A stretch of DNA of 64,000 nucleotides from Streptomyces sp. YS415 (GTDB lineage Bacteria; Actinomycetota; Actinomycetes; Streptomycetales; Streptomycetaceae). This document shows, piece after piece, positions 42,629-52,924 of the stretch. Position numbers and translations under genes: made by a program. Location of the stretch: assembly GCF_023544665.1 (NCBI RefSeq), contig NZ_JAMJFL010000033.1:16010-80009 (forward strand). Reading direction: 5' to 3'. The notes beneath the pieces were generated by a model. It was not told where the DNA came from, did not search any database, and saw only the letters and a list, made by a program, of their open reading frames with translations. How positions within the stretch are numbered: the stretch's first letter is position 1; each line of letters begins with the position of its first letter.

Positions 42629-44038
42629 ATGCCGACCTGCCCGAACGGACACCAGTCGGGTTCCGACGACTGGTGCGAGGTCTGCGGTCACCGCATGGCC
42701 GGTGCCGTGCCCCCGCCCCCTCCGCCGCCCCCGCCCGGCGGTGGCTACGGCTTCCCGCCGCCGCCCGGCGGCCCCGGCGCCCAGCCCGGCGGTGGGCGTC
42801 CGCACCTGGCCCCGGTACCGGAGCGCGAGCCGGAGCTCTGCCCGCAGTGCCGCACGCCCCGTGAGGGCGGTGCGCCGTTCTGCGAGGAGTGCCGGTGGAA
42901 CTTCCTGACCAACACGGCGACCTCGTACACCCCGGCCGCCCCGCGCCCGCCGGCGCCCGGCTCCGGCCCGAACCCTGCGGGCCGCTTCCAGCAGCAGCCG
43001 CCCGGGCCGTCCTACGGCGGGGGTGACGCGTACGACTACCAGAGCTCGCGGCCTTCGCAGATGAACCGGCCGGCCGAGCCGATCCCGCCGTTCGGCGCGG
43101 ACCCGTCGTCGGGACCGGGCGGCCCTGGCGGCCCCGGCCCCGGCCCCGGTGGTCCTGGCGGACCTGGCGGCCCCGGCCCCGGCCCCAGTGGTCCTGGCGG
43201 CCCCGGCGGCCCCGGCGGCCCCGGTCCGTTCGGCGGCCCGTCCGGTCCTGGTGGTCCCGGCCCCTTCGGCAACCCGTCGGGTCCTGGCGGGCCCGGTGGC
43301 CCCGGAGGTCCTGGCGGTCCCGGCGGTCAGGGTGGCCCGTCCGGCTTCGGTGGCGACCCCTCGCGGCAGCCTCCGCCGCCGCCCGGCGGCCCGGGTGGCC
43401 CCGGCGCCCCGCAGGCGTACCGCTCCGGCCCGCCCGCCCCGCCCGCCTACCCGCAGGAGACGAACCGCCCCCAGCCCGGCGGCCCGTCCTTCGGCGGCGG
43501 CGAGGACGACTGGGTGATCCCGCCCCCGTCCCCCACCGGCCCCGGCGGCCCCGGCCACCAGGGCGGCGGTTACGGCTACCCCCAGCCCGGCAACCACCAG
43601 GCCCCGCCCGGCCCGGCGTACCAGCAGCAGCCGGCCACCTGGATGGCGACGATCGGCCCGGACCGCGACTACTTCATGGCGATGATGCAGCGCTCGGGCC
43701 CCGAGGCCGCGGGCCTGAACCTGCCCGCGTACTCGCCCGAGCAGCAGCGCACCCTCACCGGCAACCAGGTCACCATCGGCCGCCGCCGCCACTCCACCGG
43801 CGACACCCCCGACATCGACCTGTCGGTGCCGCCGGAGGACCCGGGCGTCTCGCACCAGCACGCGGTGCTGGTCCAGCAGCCGGACGGCTCCTGGGCGGTC
43901 GTCGACCAGAACTCGACGAACGGCACGACGGTGAACGGCTCCGACGAACCGATCCAGCCGTTCGTCCCGGTACCGCTGCAGGACGGCGACCGGGTCCACG
44001 TCGGCGCGTGGACGACCATCACGATCCGCAGGGGCTGA
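42629..44038 (+). CDS. FHA-domain protein with two zinc ribbons and a collagen-like Gly/Pro linker
   Basis: The 469-residue protein has a first ribbon (C4, C16, C19), a second (C71, C74, C85, C88) and a long disordered Pro/Gly linker with GPGGPGG repeats (~150-330). A C-terminal FHA domain (~380-469) carries TIGRRRHSTGDTPDIDL, VSHQHAVLV and NSTNGTTVNG, the phosphothreonine-binding signatures. In mycobacteria the FHA protein GarA is the PknG substrate that gates 2-oxoglutarate metabolism. This gene may play the reader role but is larger and organised differently. AGGAG lies upstream of the ATG. Confidence 0.92.
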   Translation: MPTCPNGHQSGSDDWCEVCGHRMAGAVPPPPPPPPPGGGYGFPPPPGGPGAQPGGGRPHLAPVPEREPELCPQCRTPREGGAPFCEECRWNFLTNTATSYTPAAPRPPAPGSGPNPAGRFQQQPPGPSYGGGDAYDYQSSRPSQMNRPAEPIPPFGADPSSGPGGPGGPGPGPGGPGGPGGPGPGPSGPGGPGGPGGPGPFGGPSGPGGPGPFGNPSGPGGPGGPGGPGGPGGQGGPSGFGGDPSRQPPPPPGGPGGPGAPQAYRSGPPAPPAYPQETNRPQPGGPSFGGGEDDWVIPPPSPTGPGGPGHQGGGYGYPQPGNHQAPPGPAYQQQPATWMATIGPDRDYFMAMMQRSGPEAAGLNLPAYSPEQQRTLTGNQVTIGRRRHSTGDTPDIDLSVPPEDPGVSHQHAVLVQQPDGSWAVVDQNSTNGTTVNGSDEPIQPFVPVPLQDGDRVHVGAWTTITIRRG

Positions 44039-44072
44039 TGATCGGCACGGGCTGACGATCGGCAGGGGCTGA
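44032..44072 (+). repeat. 17-bp tandem repeat at the FHA gene 3' end
   Basis: GGGCTGATGATCGGCAC (44032-44048) and GGGCTGACGATCGGCAG (44049-44065) differ at two bases, and a third partial copy follows. The first copy contains the FHA gene stop codon. Confidence 0.75.
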
Positions 44073-44081
44073 TTCGGCTCC

Positions 44082-45059
44082 TCACCGGAGGGGCCAGGCG
44101 TACGGCCCCTCCGGATCGTCCAGCCAGGCCCACTGGCTCCCGCCGCTGAAGGTGATGCCGTAGCGCTCGCGCTGCGGTGCGCCCTCGCGGTCCCACAGCG
44201 CGTACACCTCCTGCGGGTCCAGGCTGTCGCGGCTCAGCGCCAGCAGGAAGCGGAACAGGTCGTGGTCCCTGGCGGGGCGTGGCACTCCGCCGAGGGGCGG
44301 CGGCTCGGGCCGGCCGCCGCCGCGCAACGGGACGAAGTAGGCGGGCGTGTGCAGGAACCGCCCCTCGGCATGCCCGGCGTCCCGCACGGTGAGGGCGACG
44401 AGACCGGTGGCCAGCGGGGTCAGGATCCGGGCACCCTCCCGGCACTGGGCGAGCCAGGCTGCCGGGATCGAGGGCAGCGTGCAGGTCGCGATGATCCGGT
44501 CGAACGGCGCCCGCTCGGGGGCGCCCCGGGTGCCGTCGCCGGTGAGGACGGCGGGGTGGTACCCGGCGGCGGCCAGATGCTGCCGCGCGGACTCGGTGAT
44601 CTCCGGCTCCAGCTCCACGGTGGTGACGAGATCGTCGTCGCCGAGCCGCTGGGCGAGCAGGGCCGCGTTGTACCCGGTCCCCGCGCCGATCTCCAGCACC
44701 CGGTCCCCGTCCCGCAGCTCCAGCGCGACCAGCATCATCGCCATCAGCGAGGGCTGGCTGCTGGAGGAGAGCAGCTCCCCGTCGCGCAGCCGGGTGGCCA
44801 GCGGTACGTCCGCGTAGGCGCCGCGCAGCCAGCGCTGCCGTGCTCCGGGCTCGGGACTCTCGCTCCAGCGCCGCTCGTAGCCGCCGACGGCACCCACGTA
44901 GTAGTAGGGCACGAAGAGATGACGCGGCACGGCCGCGAACACGTCCCGCCACACCGGATCCGCGGCCCAGACCCCGCCGCGCTCGATCTCGCGCACGAGT
45001 TCCGCCCGCGCCGTGCCGGCGAGGTCGTCCGGATCCTGGTCGGGAACATCGGCGCTCAT
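44082..45059 (-). CDS. Protein-L-isoaspartate O-methyltransferase-like protein
   Basis: The 325-residue protein has an AdoMet-dependent methyltransferase core: the substrate loop SSSSQPSLMAMMLVAL, motif I VLEIGAGTGYNAALLAQ, then TVELEPEI and LTGDGTRG. PCMTs methylate isoaspartyl residues to start repair of aged protein. Actinobacterial versions like this carry ~100 extra C-terminal residues and may act on other targets such as peptide natural products. The ATG at 45059 has GTGGAG close upstream. It converges on the FHA gene and diverges from the globin gene. Confidence 0.85.
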   Translation of the reverse strand: MSADVPDQDPDDLAGTARAELVREIERGGVWAADPVWRDVFAAVPRHLFVPYYYVGAVGGYERRWSESPEPGARQRWLRGAYADVPLATRLRDGELLSSSSQPSLMAMMLVALELRDGDRVLEIGAGTGYNAALLAQRLGDDDLVTTVELEPEITESARQHLAAAGYHPAVLTGDGTRGAPERAPFDRIIATCTLPSIPAAWLAQCREGARILTPLATGLVALTVRDAGHAEGRFLHTPAYFVPLRGGGRPEPPPLGGVPRPARDHDLFRFLLALSRDSLDPQEVYALWDREGAPQRERYGITFSGGSQWAWLDDPEGPYAWPLR

Positions 45060-45177
45060 GACTCCACTGTCCTGCGGGACGCGCCGCCGGGCGAGGGCAG
45101 AGCCGGGCAGGACGGTCGGAGCGGGAAGGGTCCTAAGTCTCCGGACCTGGGTCGCGGCGTCTGAGACCATAGGGGAT

Positions 45178-45582
45178 GTGAATGAGATTCGGCGCGGCAC
45201 ACTGCAGGAGCAGACCTTCTACGAGCAGGTCGGCGGGGAGGAGACCTTCCGCCGCCTCGTCCACCGCTTCTACGAGGGTGTCGCCGAGGACCCGCTGCTG
45301 CGGCCCATGTATCCCGAGGAGGACCTGGGCCCCGCCGAGGAACGCTTCACGCTCTTCCTGATCCAGTACTGGGGCGGCCCGACGACGTACAGCGAGAACC
45401 GCGGCCACCCCCGCCTGCGCATGCGCCACGCCCCGTTCGCCGTCGACCGCGCGGCGCACGACGCCTGGCTGAAGCACATGCGCGCGGCCCTGGACGACCT
45501 CGGCCTCTCCGAGGAGCACGACCGCACTCTGTGGAACTACCTGACGTACGCGGCAGCGTCGATGGTGAACACCGAGGGCTGA
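45178..45582 (+). CDS. glbO: Group II truncated haemoglobin
   Basis: The 134-residue haem protein matches trHbO: FYEQVGGEETFRRLVHRFY, then YPEEDLGPAEERF, the CD/E region QYWGGPTTYSE and the proximal His in GHPRLRMRHAPF. The conserved TyrB10 (in VHRFYEGV) and the Trp of the G helix (DAWLKHM) are present. Such globins bind O2 tightly and are linked to oxygen or peroxide handling at the membrane. GTG at 45178 keeps the conserved start; the ATG two bases earlier is out of frame. Confidence 0.95.
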   Translation: MNEIRRGTLQEQTFYEQVGGEETFRRLVHRFYEGVAEDPLLRPMYPEEDLGPAEERFTLFLIQYWGGPTTYSENRGHPRLRMRHAPFAVDRAAHDAWLKHMRAALDDLGLSEEHDRTLWNYLTYAAASMVNTEG

Positions 45583-45634
45583 TACACGGTACGGCTGGGC
45601 GGGCGCCCCCGAAGGGACGCCCCGGCAGCCCGTC

Positions 45635-46312
45635 CTAGCGGGACACGCTCACGTCCAGCGCCCCGAGCCCCGCCCGCCGTACGGCGACCGTCCCGTACGG
45701 CGTCCGCAGCCGCAGCCACGCCCCCGACGAGAACAGCCCCACGGACGCCTCATCCGCGGCCCGCAGGAAACCCAGCGACTGCGCCGCGTGCACGGCCCGT
45801 ACCGGCAGCCGCGTACTGCCCACGGCCCGGGACCAGATGTCCCGCCCGATCCGGTCGAGCTCGGCCCGCGTACGCCCCTCGGGGCCCAACTCCTCGGTCC
45901 GCGCCCGGAATTCCGCCACCGCCGCCCCGACCATGGCCCGCAGCGCCTCGGGATCCGGCAGCCCCGGCTCGGCACGCCATCCGCTCCGCGGCGGCAGCAC
46001 CCCCGCCCACGGCGGCCCGGTGACCGCGCCGGGAACGACCGCCGTGGCCGCCGCCAGGTCCAGCGCTTCCAGCAGTTCCCCGGCGGAGACGGTCACGTCC
46101 AGCGTGACCTTCAGCCCGTCCTCGTACGGCTTGGCCAGCCTCGCCGTGCGAATCGCCAGCACCTCGAAGGACGGCGGGCGCCCGAACACGGCAAGCGCGG
46201 TACCGGCCGCCTGAAGCCGCACCGCCGCTGCCCGGTCGTAGTGGAGCAACCGGGAGAGGAAGGCGGCGAGATCCGCCGCCTCCCCTTCGTCGGCGAGGTG
46301 GAGCACCGTCAT
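45635..46312 (-). CDS. Conserved hypothetical protein coupled to thioesterase
   Basis: This 225-residue soluble protein is Ala/Leu/Arg-rich, without signal, membrane segment or recognised motif. Its ATG overlaps the thioesterase stop (ATGA), so the two are co-translated. The central part (FEVLAIRTARLAKPYEDGL) suggests an alpha/beta fold. No function can be assigned beyond the neighbourhood. Confidence 0.7.
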   Translation of the reverse strand: MTVLHLADEGEAADLAAFLSRLLHYDRAAAVRLQAAGTALAVFGRPPSFEVLAIRTARLAKPYEDGLKVTLDVTVSAGELLEALDLAAATAVVPGAVTGPPWAGVLPPRSGWRAEPGLPDPEALRAMVGAAVAEFRARTEELGPEGRTRAELDRIGRDIWSRAVGSTRLPVRAVHAAQSLGFLRAADEASVGLFSSGAWLRLRTPYGTVAVRRAGLGALDVSVSR

Positions 46313-46722
46313 GCGGCGACGGCCTCCTCCTCGTCGTCGTCCGTGTACTCCTCGAGGAACTCCCGCTCCTCGGCAGTGATCCGGCGGGGCCGCTGCGCCT
46401 CGAAGTCGAACGGCACTATCACCGTCGACGCCCGGACGTAGACGACGTCGTCGTCCTTGACCTCGTAGGAGAGGGTGAAGGACGCGGCCCTTATCTGCGT
46501 GACCCACAGCTCGATGTCCACCGGACGGTGCCGGTGCACGAGCTGCCGCTTGTAGTCGATCTCATGGCGCGCCACCACGGACCCCTGCTGGAAATCCTTG
46601 TCCGGGCGGAACAGGAAGTCGATACGGGCTTCCTCCAGGTACCGGAGGAAGACCACGTTGTTGACGTGGCCGTACGCGTCCATGTCCGCCCAGCGCAGTG
46701 GGCAGCGGTAGATGTGCCGCAA
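46309..46722 (-). CDS. Acyl-CoA thioesterase (hot-dog fold, 4HBT type)
   Basis: The 137-residue protein shows the YbgC/4HBT signature: RWADMDAYGHVNNVVFLRYLEEAR, with the catalytic Asp in the conserved D-x-x-x-H-V-N-N pattern. Members hydrolyse acyl-CoA thioesters in the cytosol. The C-terminus is Glu/Asp-rich. The only start giving the full motif is TTG at 46722, 6 bases after the ettA stop, so it is likely in the ettA transcript. Confidence 0.88.
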   Translation of the reverse strand: MRHIYRCPLRWADMDAYGHVNNVVFLRYLEEARIDFLFRPDKDFQQGSVVARHEIDYKRQLVHRHRPVDIELWVTQIRAASFTLSYEVKDDDVVYVRASTVIVPFDFEAQRPRRITAEEREFLEEYTDDDEEEAVAA

Positions 46723-46728
46723 GATCGA

Positions 46729-48393
<1,665 letters not shown>

Positions 48394-48495
48394 GAGAAAC
48401 CGTCCGGCAGCTTGAAATCAGGCAGTGGGCAGATACACCCCATCTTGCCGCACCGCCACCCTCCGGAGGAAACCCGTTCCCTCCGATCCCTCTGA

Positions 48496-48519
48496 CCTGG
48501 GGCTTCCCGAGGCCCCAGG
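48496..48519 (-). terminator. Terminator of the thioester-domain gene
   Basis: CCTGGGGC (48496-48503) pairs with GCCCCAGG (48512-48519) around an 8-base loop, just beyond the stop of the leftward gene. Confidence 0.6.
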
Positions 48520-48527
48520 CCGCCAGG

Positions 48528-49952
48528 TCAGTCCTGTTCCGAGGGCTTTCGCCGGCCGACGATCAGCAGGGCCGCCCCGCCGATCACCACCAGCCCGATC
48601 GCCACCCCCGCGATCACCGGCGTCGCGTCGGAGCTGCCCGTCGCCGCGAGGTTGGTGTCGGGGGACGTGCCGCCCACCGTGGCGGGGCTCGGTTCCGTCA
48701 GGGTCTGGGTGGACGTGTTGTCGGCCTGCGCGGCCTCCGCCGCCTGCGTCATGCAGTCCAGGACGCCGGTGAAGCGCTGGGCGGAGCCGCCGGGGCCCTC
48801 GATGGTGAAGTCGTAGGCCTGGTCCTCCTGGAGCGGGATGGTCACCGTCCGGGACTCGCCCGCGCCGATGGTGTACTCGGTGCCCATCAGATCGAAGGAG
48901 AAGGGCGCGTCTCCCCCGTTGACGGCCGTGATGTCCACGCCGCCCTTCGCGCAGTTCTTCGTCGCGGACAGGGCCGGTACGGCGCCCCGCTCGGCCCACG
49001 TCGCCGTCGCGGTCGCCGACACCGTCGACTCGCTGGAGCCCGCCAGGATCTGCGTCTGGCTGCGGCCGGCGGAGGTGAGGGCGCGGCCCACGGGGACGGT
49101 CGTGGAGGCCTGGACCGTCAGCTCCGCGGTGCCGGCCGCCGCGTCCTCGGGCACGTCGACGTAGATCCGGCCGCCGTCGGCGGTGGAGGTGACGGGCTTG
49201 CCGGCCTTGTCCACGATCCGTACGCCGCTCATGGCCGCGTCCGCGGGCGGCGTCACGGTAACCGTCCGCGCGCCGGTGCGCACGGTCAGCGGTCCGAGCC
49301 GCTCACCGGGGCGCCCGGACAGCGCGGGCGGGTCGAGCGTCAGCGACGCCGCCGGCTCGGCCACGGCACGGGCGCTCTTCTCCAGGTGGTCGGCGAGCTT
49401 CTCGGCCTGCGGGTCGACCGCCTCGACGTCCGCGCCGTCCGAGTAGCGCCACACCGCCACCTGCGTGCCCGCCGCCGCGTCCTGCTCGGTGAGCCCGCCC
49501 CGGACGCCCGCCTTCCTGGCCAGCGCCGCCAGATCGTTCACCTGCGGGTAGGAGTTCTGCAGGATCCAGCGGATCCTGCCCGCGTTCGCGTTGGTCCCGA
49601 GGGAGGTCCCGCTCCACGGCGTCTCGTGGTACTTGGCGTCCTTCTGCGTGGGGTTGTGCAGGTCCACGCAGTACGTCTGGAGGGTCCCGCCGCCGTCGAC
49701 GGACATCTCGAACAGGCCCGCGGAGATCTCCTGGTCGCCGGCCTCGCCGCGTATCACCGCCGTGCCGTACGTCTTCAGGCCGCCTATGGTCGCGGTCGCC
49801 CCGCCCTGGCTCTCCGCGGCACCGTCGGCGGCCGCCTGGCCGGCACCGGCCACCAGCACGCCGGTGGCGAGCAGGCCGGACGCCAGCGTGGCGGCGGCGA
49901 ATCGGGCCGCACCTCGACCACGCCCGGACGGCGCGGCGAAAGAAGAAAGCAC
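48528..49952 (-). CDS. Thioester (TQXA) domain cell-wall-anchored protein with LAXTG sorting signal
   Basis: The 474-residue protein has a signal peptide (AAATLASGLLATGVLVAGAG), then a thioester domain in which Cys of QTYCVDL and Gln of GTQVAVWRYSDG should form the internal Cys-Gln thioester used for covalent adhesion. Ig-like beta modules follow. The C-terminus is a sortase signal: LAATG, a hydrophobic helix (VIAGVAIGLVVIGGAALLIV) and RRKPSEQD. LAXTG is the class E sortase motif; no sortase gene is in the window. GTG at 49952 has AAGGGGA upstream. Confidence 0.93.
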   Translation of the reverse strand: MLSSFAAPSGRGRGAARFAAATLASGLLATGVLVAGAGQAAADGAAESQGGATATIGGLKTYGTAVIRGEAGDQEISAGLFEMSVDGGGTLQTYCVDLHNPTQKDAKYHETPWSGTSLGTNANAGRIRWILQNSYPQVNDLAALARKAGVRGGLTEQDAAAGTQVAVWRYSDGADVEAVDPQAEKLADHLEKSARAVAEPAASLTLDPPALSGRPGERLGPLTVRTGARTVTVTPPADAAMSGVRIVDKAGKPVTSTADGGRIYVDVPEDAAAGTAELTVQASTTVPVGRALTSAGRSQTQILAGSSESTVSATATATWAERGAVPALSATKNCAKGGVDITAVNGGDAPFSFDLMGTEYTIGAGESRTVTIPLQEDQAYDFTIEGPGGSAQRFTGVLDCMTQAAEAAQADNTSTQTLTEPSPATVGGTSPDTNLAATGSSDATPVIAGVAIGLVVIGGAALLIVGRRKPSEQD

Positions 49953-50213
49953 AGAATTCCCCTTCGAGCAGGACCCGTTGATGTGGGGGGTACGGTCCCA
50001 CCAGCAGAACTACAAGCCCCGAGAGCCTTGTTCGGCATCCTAAGGACCAGGCGCACCACGCTTCCCGGGGATCCCGTGGGACAAGCGATCCGACTCGGAA
50101 TCGTTATCGCGGGGACCCCCTGCGAACAGGGCTTATCGACAAATCCACCGGAGTCTTCGGCACGCACTCACCGATAAGCCGCAGTTCGGTCAACGATCAC
50201 ACCAGCACTGACG

Positions 50214-50678
50214 TCACGTCACCGCTGCCGGTTCCGCCGCAGGTTGACTCGCCGCATCCGGCGTCTCCCAGTCCGGTTCCGGACGCGGGGGCGGAGGCGG
50301 ACTGCTCACCGCCGGTTCCGGCCGGCCCGGGCGGCGGAAGGCGGAGGTGCCGCGCGCGAGATCGTGGCCGATCGCCACCGCCTCGATGTCGGCCGAGGTC
50401 CAGGTCTGCTGCTCGCGCACCTCCGAGCGGACCTTGAGCCTGCCCTGCACCAGGACGGGGTCGCCCACGGTCAGCGACGCCGCCGCGTTCGTGGCGAGCT
50501 GCCGATTGGCCCACACCGTGAAGAAGTTGGTGTGCCCGTCCGTCCATTCGTTCTTCTCGCGGTCCAGGTACCGCGCGGTCACCGCCAGCCGGAACCGCGC
50601 GGACGGTCCCGTCGCGACCTCCCGGTACACCGGCTGCGTGGCCACGTTCCCCACCACGGAGACGATCGTCTCGTTCAT
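50214..50678 (-). CDS. ssbB: Single-stranded DNA-binding protein (SsbB type)
   Basis: The 154-residue protein has one OB fold (~1-110): MNETIVSVVGNVATQPVYRE, FFTVWANRQLATN, GDPVLVQGRLKVR. The C-terminus is Pro/Ala-rich and ends AAEPAAVT. It lacks the acidic DDDxPF tip that recruits partners, the feature that separates Streptomyces SsbB from the essential SsbA. In S. coelicolor SsbB is linked to chromosome segregation in sporulation. ATG at 50678 follows GGGAGG. Confidence 0.9.
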   Translation of the reverse strand: MNETIVSVVGNVATQPVYREVATGPSARFRLAVTARYLDREKNEWTDGHTNFFTVWANRQLATNAAASLTVGDPVLVQGRLKVRSEVREQQTWTSADIEAVAIGHDLARGTSAFRRPGRPEPAVSSPPPPPRPEPDWETPDAASQPAAEPAAVT

Positions 50679-50860
50679 CGTGCGCCCTCCCTGATACGCC
50701 GACGGGCCCGTCCCGTACGGCTGCGTCTGTCGCGCCGGCGATCGCGTCCTCGCGAATCGCCGCGCAGCCAGACTGCCTCCGCCGGGCCGGGCCCGCCGAG
50801 CGCTGTGGATCAGCGCCGCACCTGTGGACAACCCCGCCACTCGAACGGGGCGTTCCGCCT

Positions 50861-50914
50861 CACCCCGTGCCTCTGCCTCACCCCGTGCCTCTGCAACACC
50901 CCGTGCCTCTGCAA
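50861..50914 (+). repeat. Three tandem 18-bp repeats
   Basis: CACCCCGTGCCTCTGCCT, then CACCCCGTGCCTCTGCAA twice, run from 50861 to 50914, with a truncated CACCCC after. They lie in the 287-bp gap between ssbB and the GTPase gene. Confidence 0.9.
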
Positions 50915-50965
50915 CACCCCGGACCCAGCAGCCCCGGGCCGTACGTCATGCCACCGTGCCGTAGG

Positions 50966-52921
50966 TCACCCCACCCCCACCCCCATCACCCGCCCGTACT
51001 GCTCCCGAACCTCCCGGTACCGCAGCAACTCCGCGGCCACCGGATCCAGCACCCGCGCCCGCCCGCACCCGGCGGCAGCCTCCCGCAGCCGCCGCTCCGC
51101 ATCCATGCCGTACCGCCGCGCCGGCCCCCGCGCCGCCATCCGGCAGCTCCACTCCACCAACGGCCCCCCGATGATCCCGGCCACCATCAACAGCACCGGC
51201 ACACCCAGGTTCGGCGCCATGACACCCACGATCTGCCCCGCCAGCCACAGGCCGCCCACCACCTGCAACAGCGTCATCGACGCCTGCACCAGCACCGCCG
51301 CGGGCCACCACCCCGGCCGCGGCGGCCGCCCCGGCGGCAGTCCCGCGCGCCCGGCCAGGTCGTCCAGCGCCTCGGGCAGCCCCTGGGAGCCGCGTACGGC
51401 CGCCTCCCGCACCGCCTGCGCCCACGGCGTCGGCAGCCCGGCGGACGCCCGCTCGGCGACCGTACGCACCGCCTGCTCGACCCGCTGACGCGCGGTGGCC
51501 TCCTCGTCCGCCTGGGTCCGCAGCGGGAGCCGTCCCGTCGAGGGCTCGCTGCGGTCCTGGTACCACCGCCACAGCCGCAGCCAGGGCGTCCCGCACGCGC
51601 GGTTGGCGTTGCGCAGCCACGCGCGCTCGGCGGCCTCGCCCGCCGCGGTGGCACCGACGGCGTCCGCGAGCCGGGCGGCGAACTCGTCCCGGGCCTCCTC
51701 GCTCAGCCCGGTCCGCCGGGAGGTGGCGTAGACGGGCCGCAGCCCCCACCCGGCGGCGTCGACGTCGGCCGAGATCCGGCGCGCGGCGGCCCCGCGCTCC
51801 GTCACGAACTGGCCGAGCGCCTCGCGCAGCTCGCCGACGCCGTCCCCGGTGAGCGCGGACAGCGCGAGCACGGTCGCGCCCGGTTCGCCGTACTCGCCGA
51901 GCGCGATGCCGTCCTCGTCCAGCAGCCGCCGCAGATCGTCCAGGACCTGCTCGGCCGCCTCCCCGGGGAGCCGGTCGATCTGGTTCAGGACGACGAACAT
52001 GACTTCGGCGTGGCCCGCCATGGGCCGCAGATAGCGCTCGTGGAGCATGGCGTCCGCGTACTTCTCGGGGTCCACGACCCAGACGACCGCGTCCACGAGG
52101 GCCAGCACCCGGTCCACCTGCTCGCGGTGCTGCACGGCGGCCGAGTCGTGGTCGGGCAGGTCGACCAGGACGAGCCCGCGCAGCTGTCCCTCGGCGTCCG
52201 CGTGCTGGCCGGCGGGGCGGCGGCGCAGCCGGGGCGGGATGCCGAGCCGGTCGATGAGGGCGGCCGCGCCGTCGCTCCAACTGCAGGCGATGGGCGCGGC
52301 GGTGGTCGGCCGGCGTACGCCCGTCTCGGAGATGGTCACCCCGGCCAGCGCGTTGAACAGCTGCGACTTCCCGCTGCCGGTGGCGCCCGCGATGGCGATC
52401 ACGGTGTGCTGCCCCGACAGCCTGCGCCGCGCGGCGGCCTCGTCGAGCACCCGCCCGGCCTCGGCGAGGGTCCGGCTGTCGAGCCGGGTCCGGGACAGCC
52501 CCACCAGCTCGCGCAACGCGTCGAGCCGCGACCGCAGGACACCGTCGTACGCCAGTGTGGTCGGCGTCTGCTTCGTGGAGGCCCGGCGCTCCACCACGGG
52601 TGGGGCCTGCTCCCCGGCGTTCTCGTTCACCCGCCGCGCGATCAGCCCGTCGTCCCAGGCGGTCCCGGAGTCGCCCCCGGCGGTGTCGTCCTCCACGCGC
52701 GCGTGCCCGCCGTCCCCGTCCGTCCCGGCCTCCTTAGCGGCCGCTACGTCCGTCTCGGCGCCGCACGCCTCGGCCTCCTCGCTTTCCTTGGCCTCTTCGA
52801 CCTCCTCGGCCTCCTCGGCCTCCTCGGTCTCCTCGGTCTCCTCGGGAACGCTCTCGGCGGCACCGTCCTCGGCGGGTTCGGTGTGGCCCCGGTCGTGGTC
52901 CTGGTCAGTGACGGCGGTCAC
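50966..52921 (-). CDS. Dynamin-like/YfjP-family GTPase with C-terminal membrane hairpin
   Basis: The 651-residue protein starts with a very acidic Glu/Ala tract (~25-55, EETEETEEAEEAEEVEEA), followed by a GTPase domain: G1 AGATGSGKSQLFN, G3 DLPDHDSA, G4 NQID. A helical stalk and two hydrophobic helices (LLQVVGGLWLAGQIVGVM; VLLMVAGIIGGPLVEW) follow, so it is probably membrane-anchored. GTG at 52921 lies 3 bases after the stop of the preceding GTPase gene. The pair resembles the DynA/DynB dynamin-like proteins that stabilise FtsZ rings in sporulating Streptomyces; that identity is a suggestion from memory. Confidence 0.85.
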   Translation of the reverse strand: MTAVTDQDHDRGHTEPAEDGAAESVPEETEETEEAEEAEEVEEAKESEEAEACGAETDVAAAKEAGTDGDGGHARVEDDTAGGDSGTAWDDGLIARRVNENAGEQAPPVVERRASTKQTPTTLAYDGVLRSRLDALRELVGLSRTRLDSRTLAEAGRVLDEAAARRRLSGQHTVIAIAGATGSGKSQLFNALAGVTISETGVRRPTTAAPIACSWSDGAAALIDRLGIPPRLRRRPAGQHADAEGQLRGLVLVDLPDHDSAAVQHREQVDRVLALVDAVVWVVDPEKYADAMLHERYLRPMAGHAEVMFVVLNQIDRLPGEAAEQVLDDLRRLLDEDGIALGEYGEPGATVLALSALTGDGVGELREALGQFVTERGAAARRISADVDAAGWGLRPVYATSRRTGLSEEARDEFAARLADAVGATAAGEAAERAWLRNANRACGTPWLRLWRWYQDRSEPSTGRLPLRTQADEEATARQRVEQAVRTVAERASAGLPTPWAQAVREAAVRGSQGLPEALDDLAGRAGLPPGRPPRPGWWPAAVLVQASMTLLQVVGGLWLAGQIVGVMAPNLGVPVLLMVAGIIGGPLVEWSCRMAARGPARRYGMDAERRLREAAAGCGRARVLDPVAAELLRYREVREQYGRVMGVGVG

Positions 52922-52924
52922 CGG

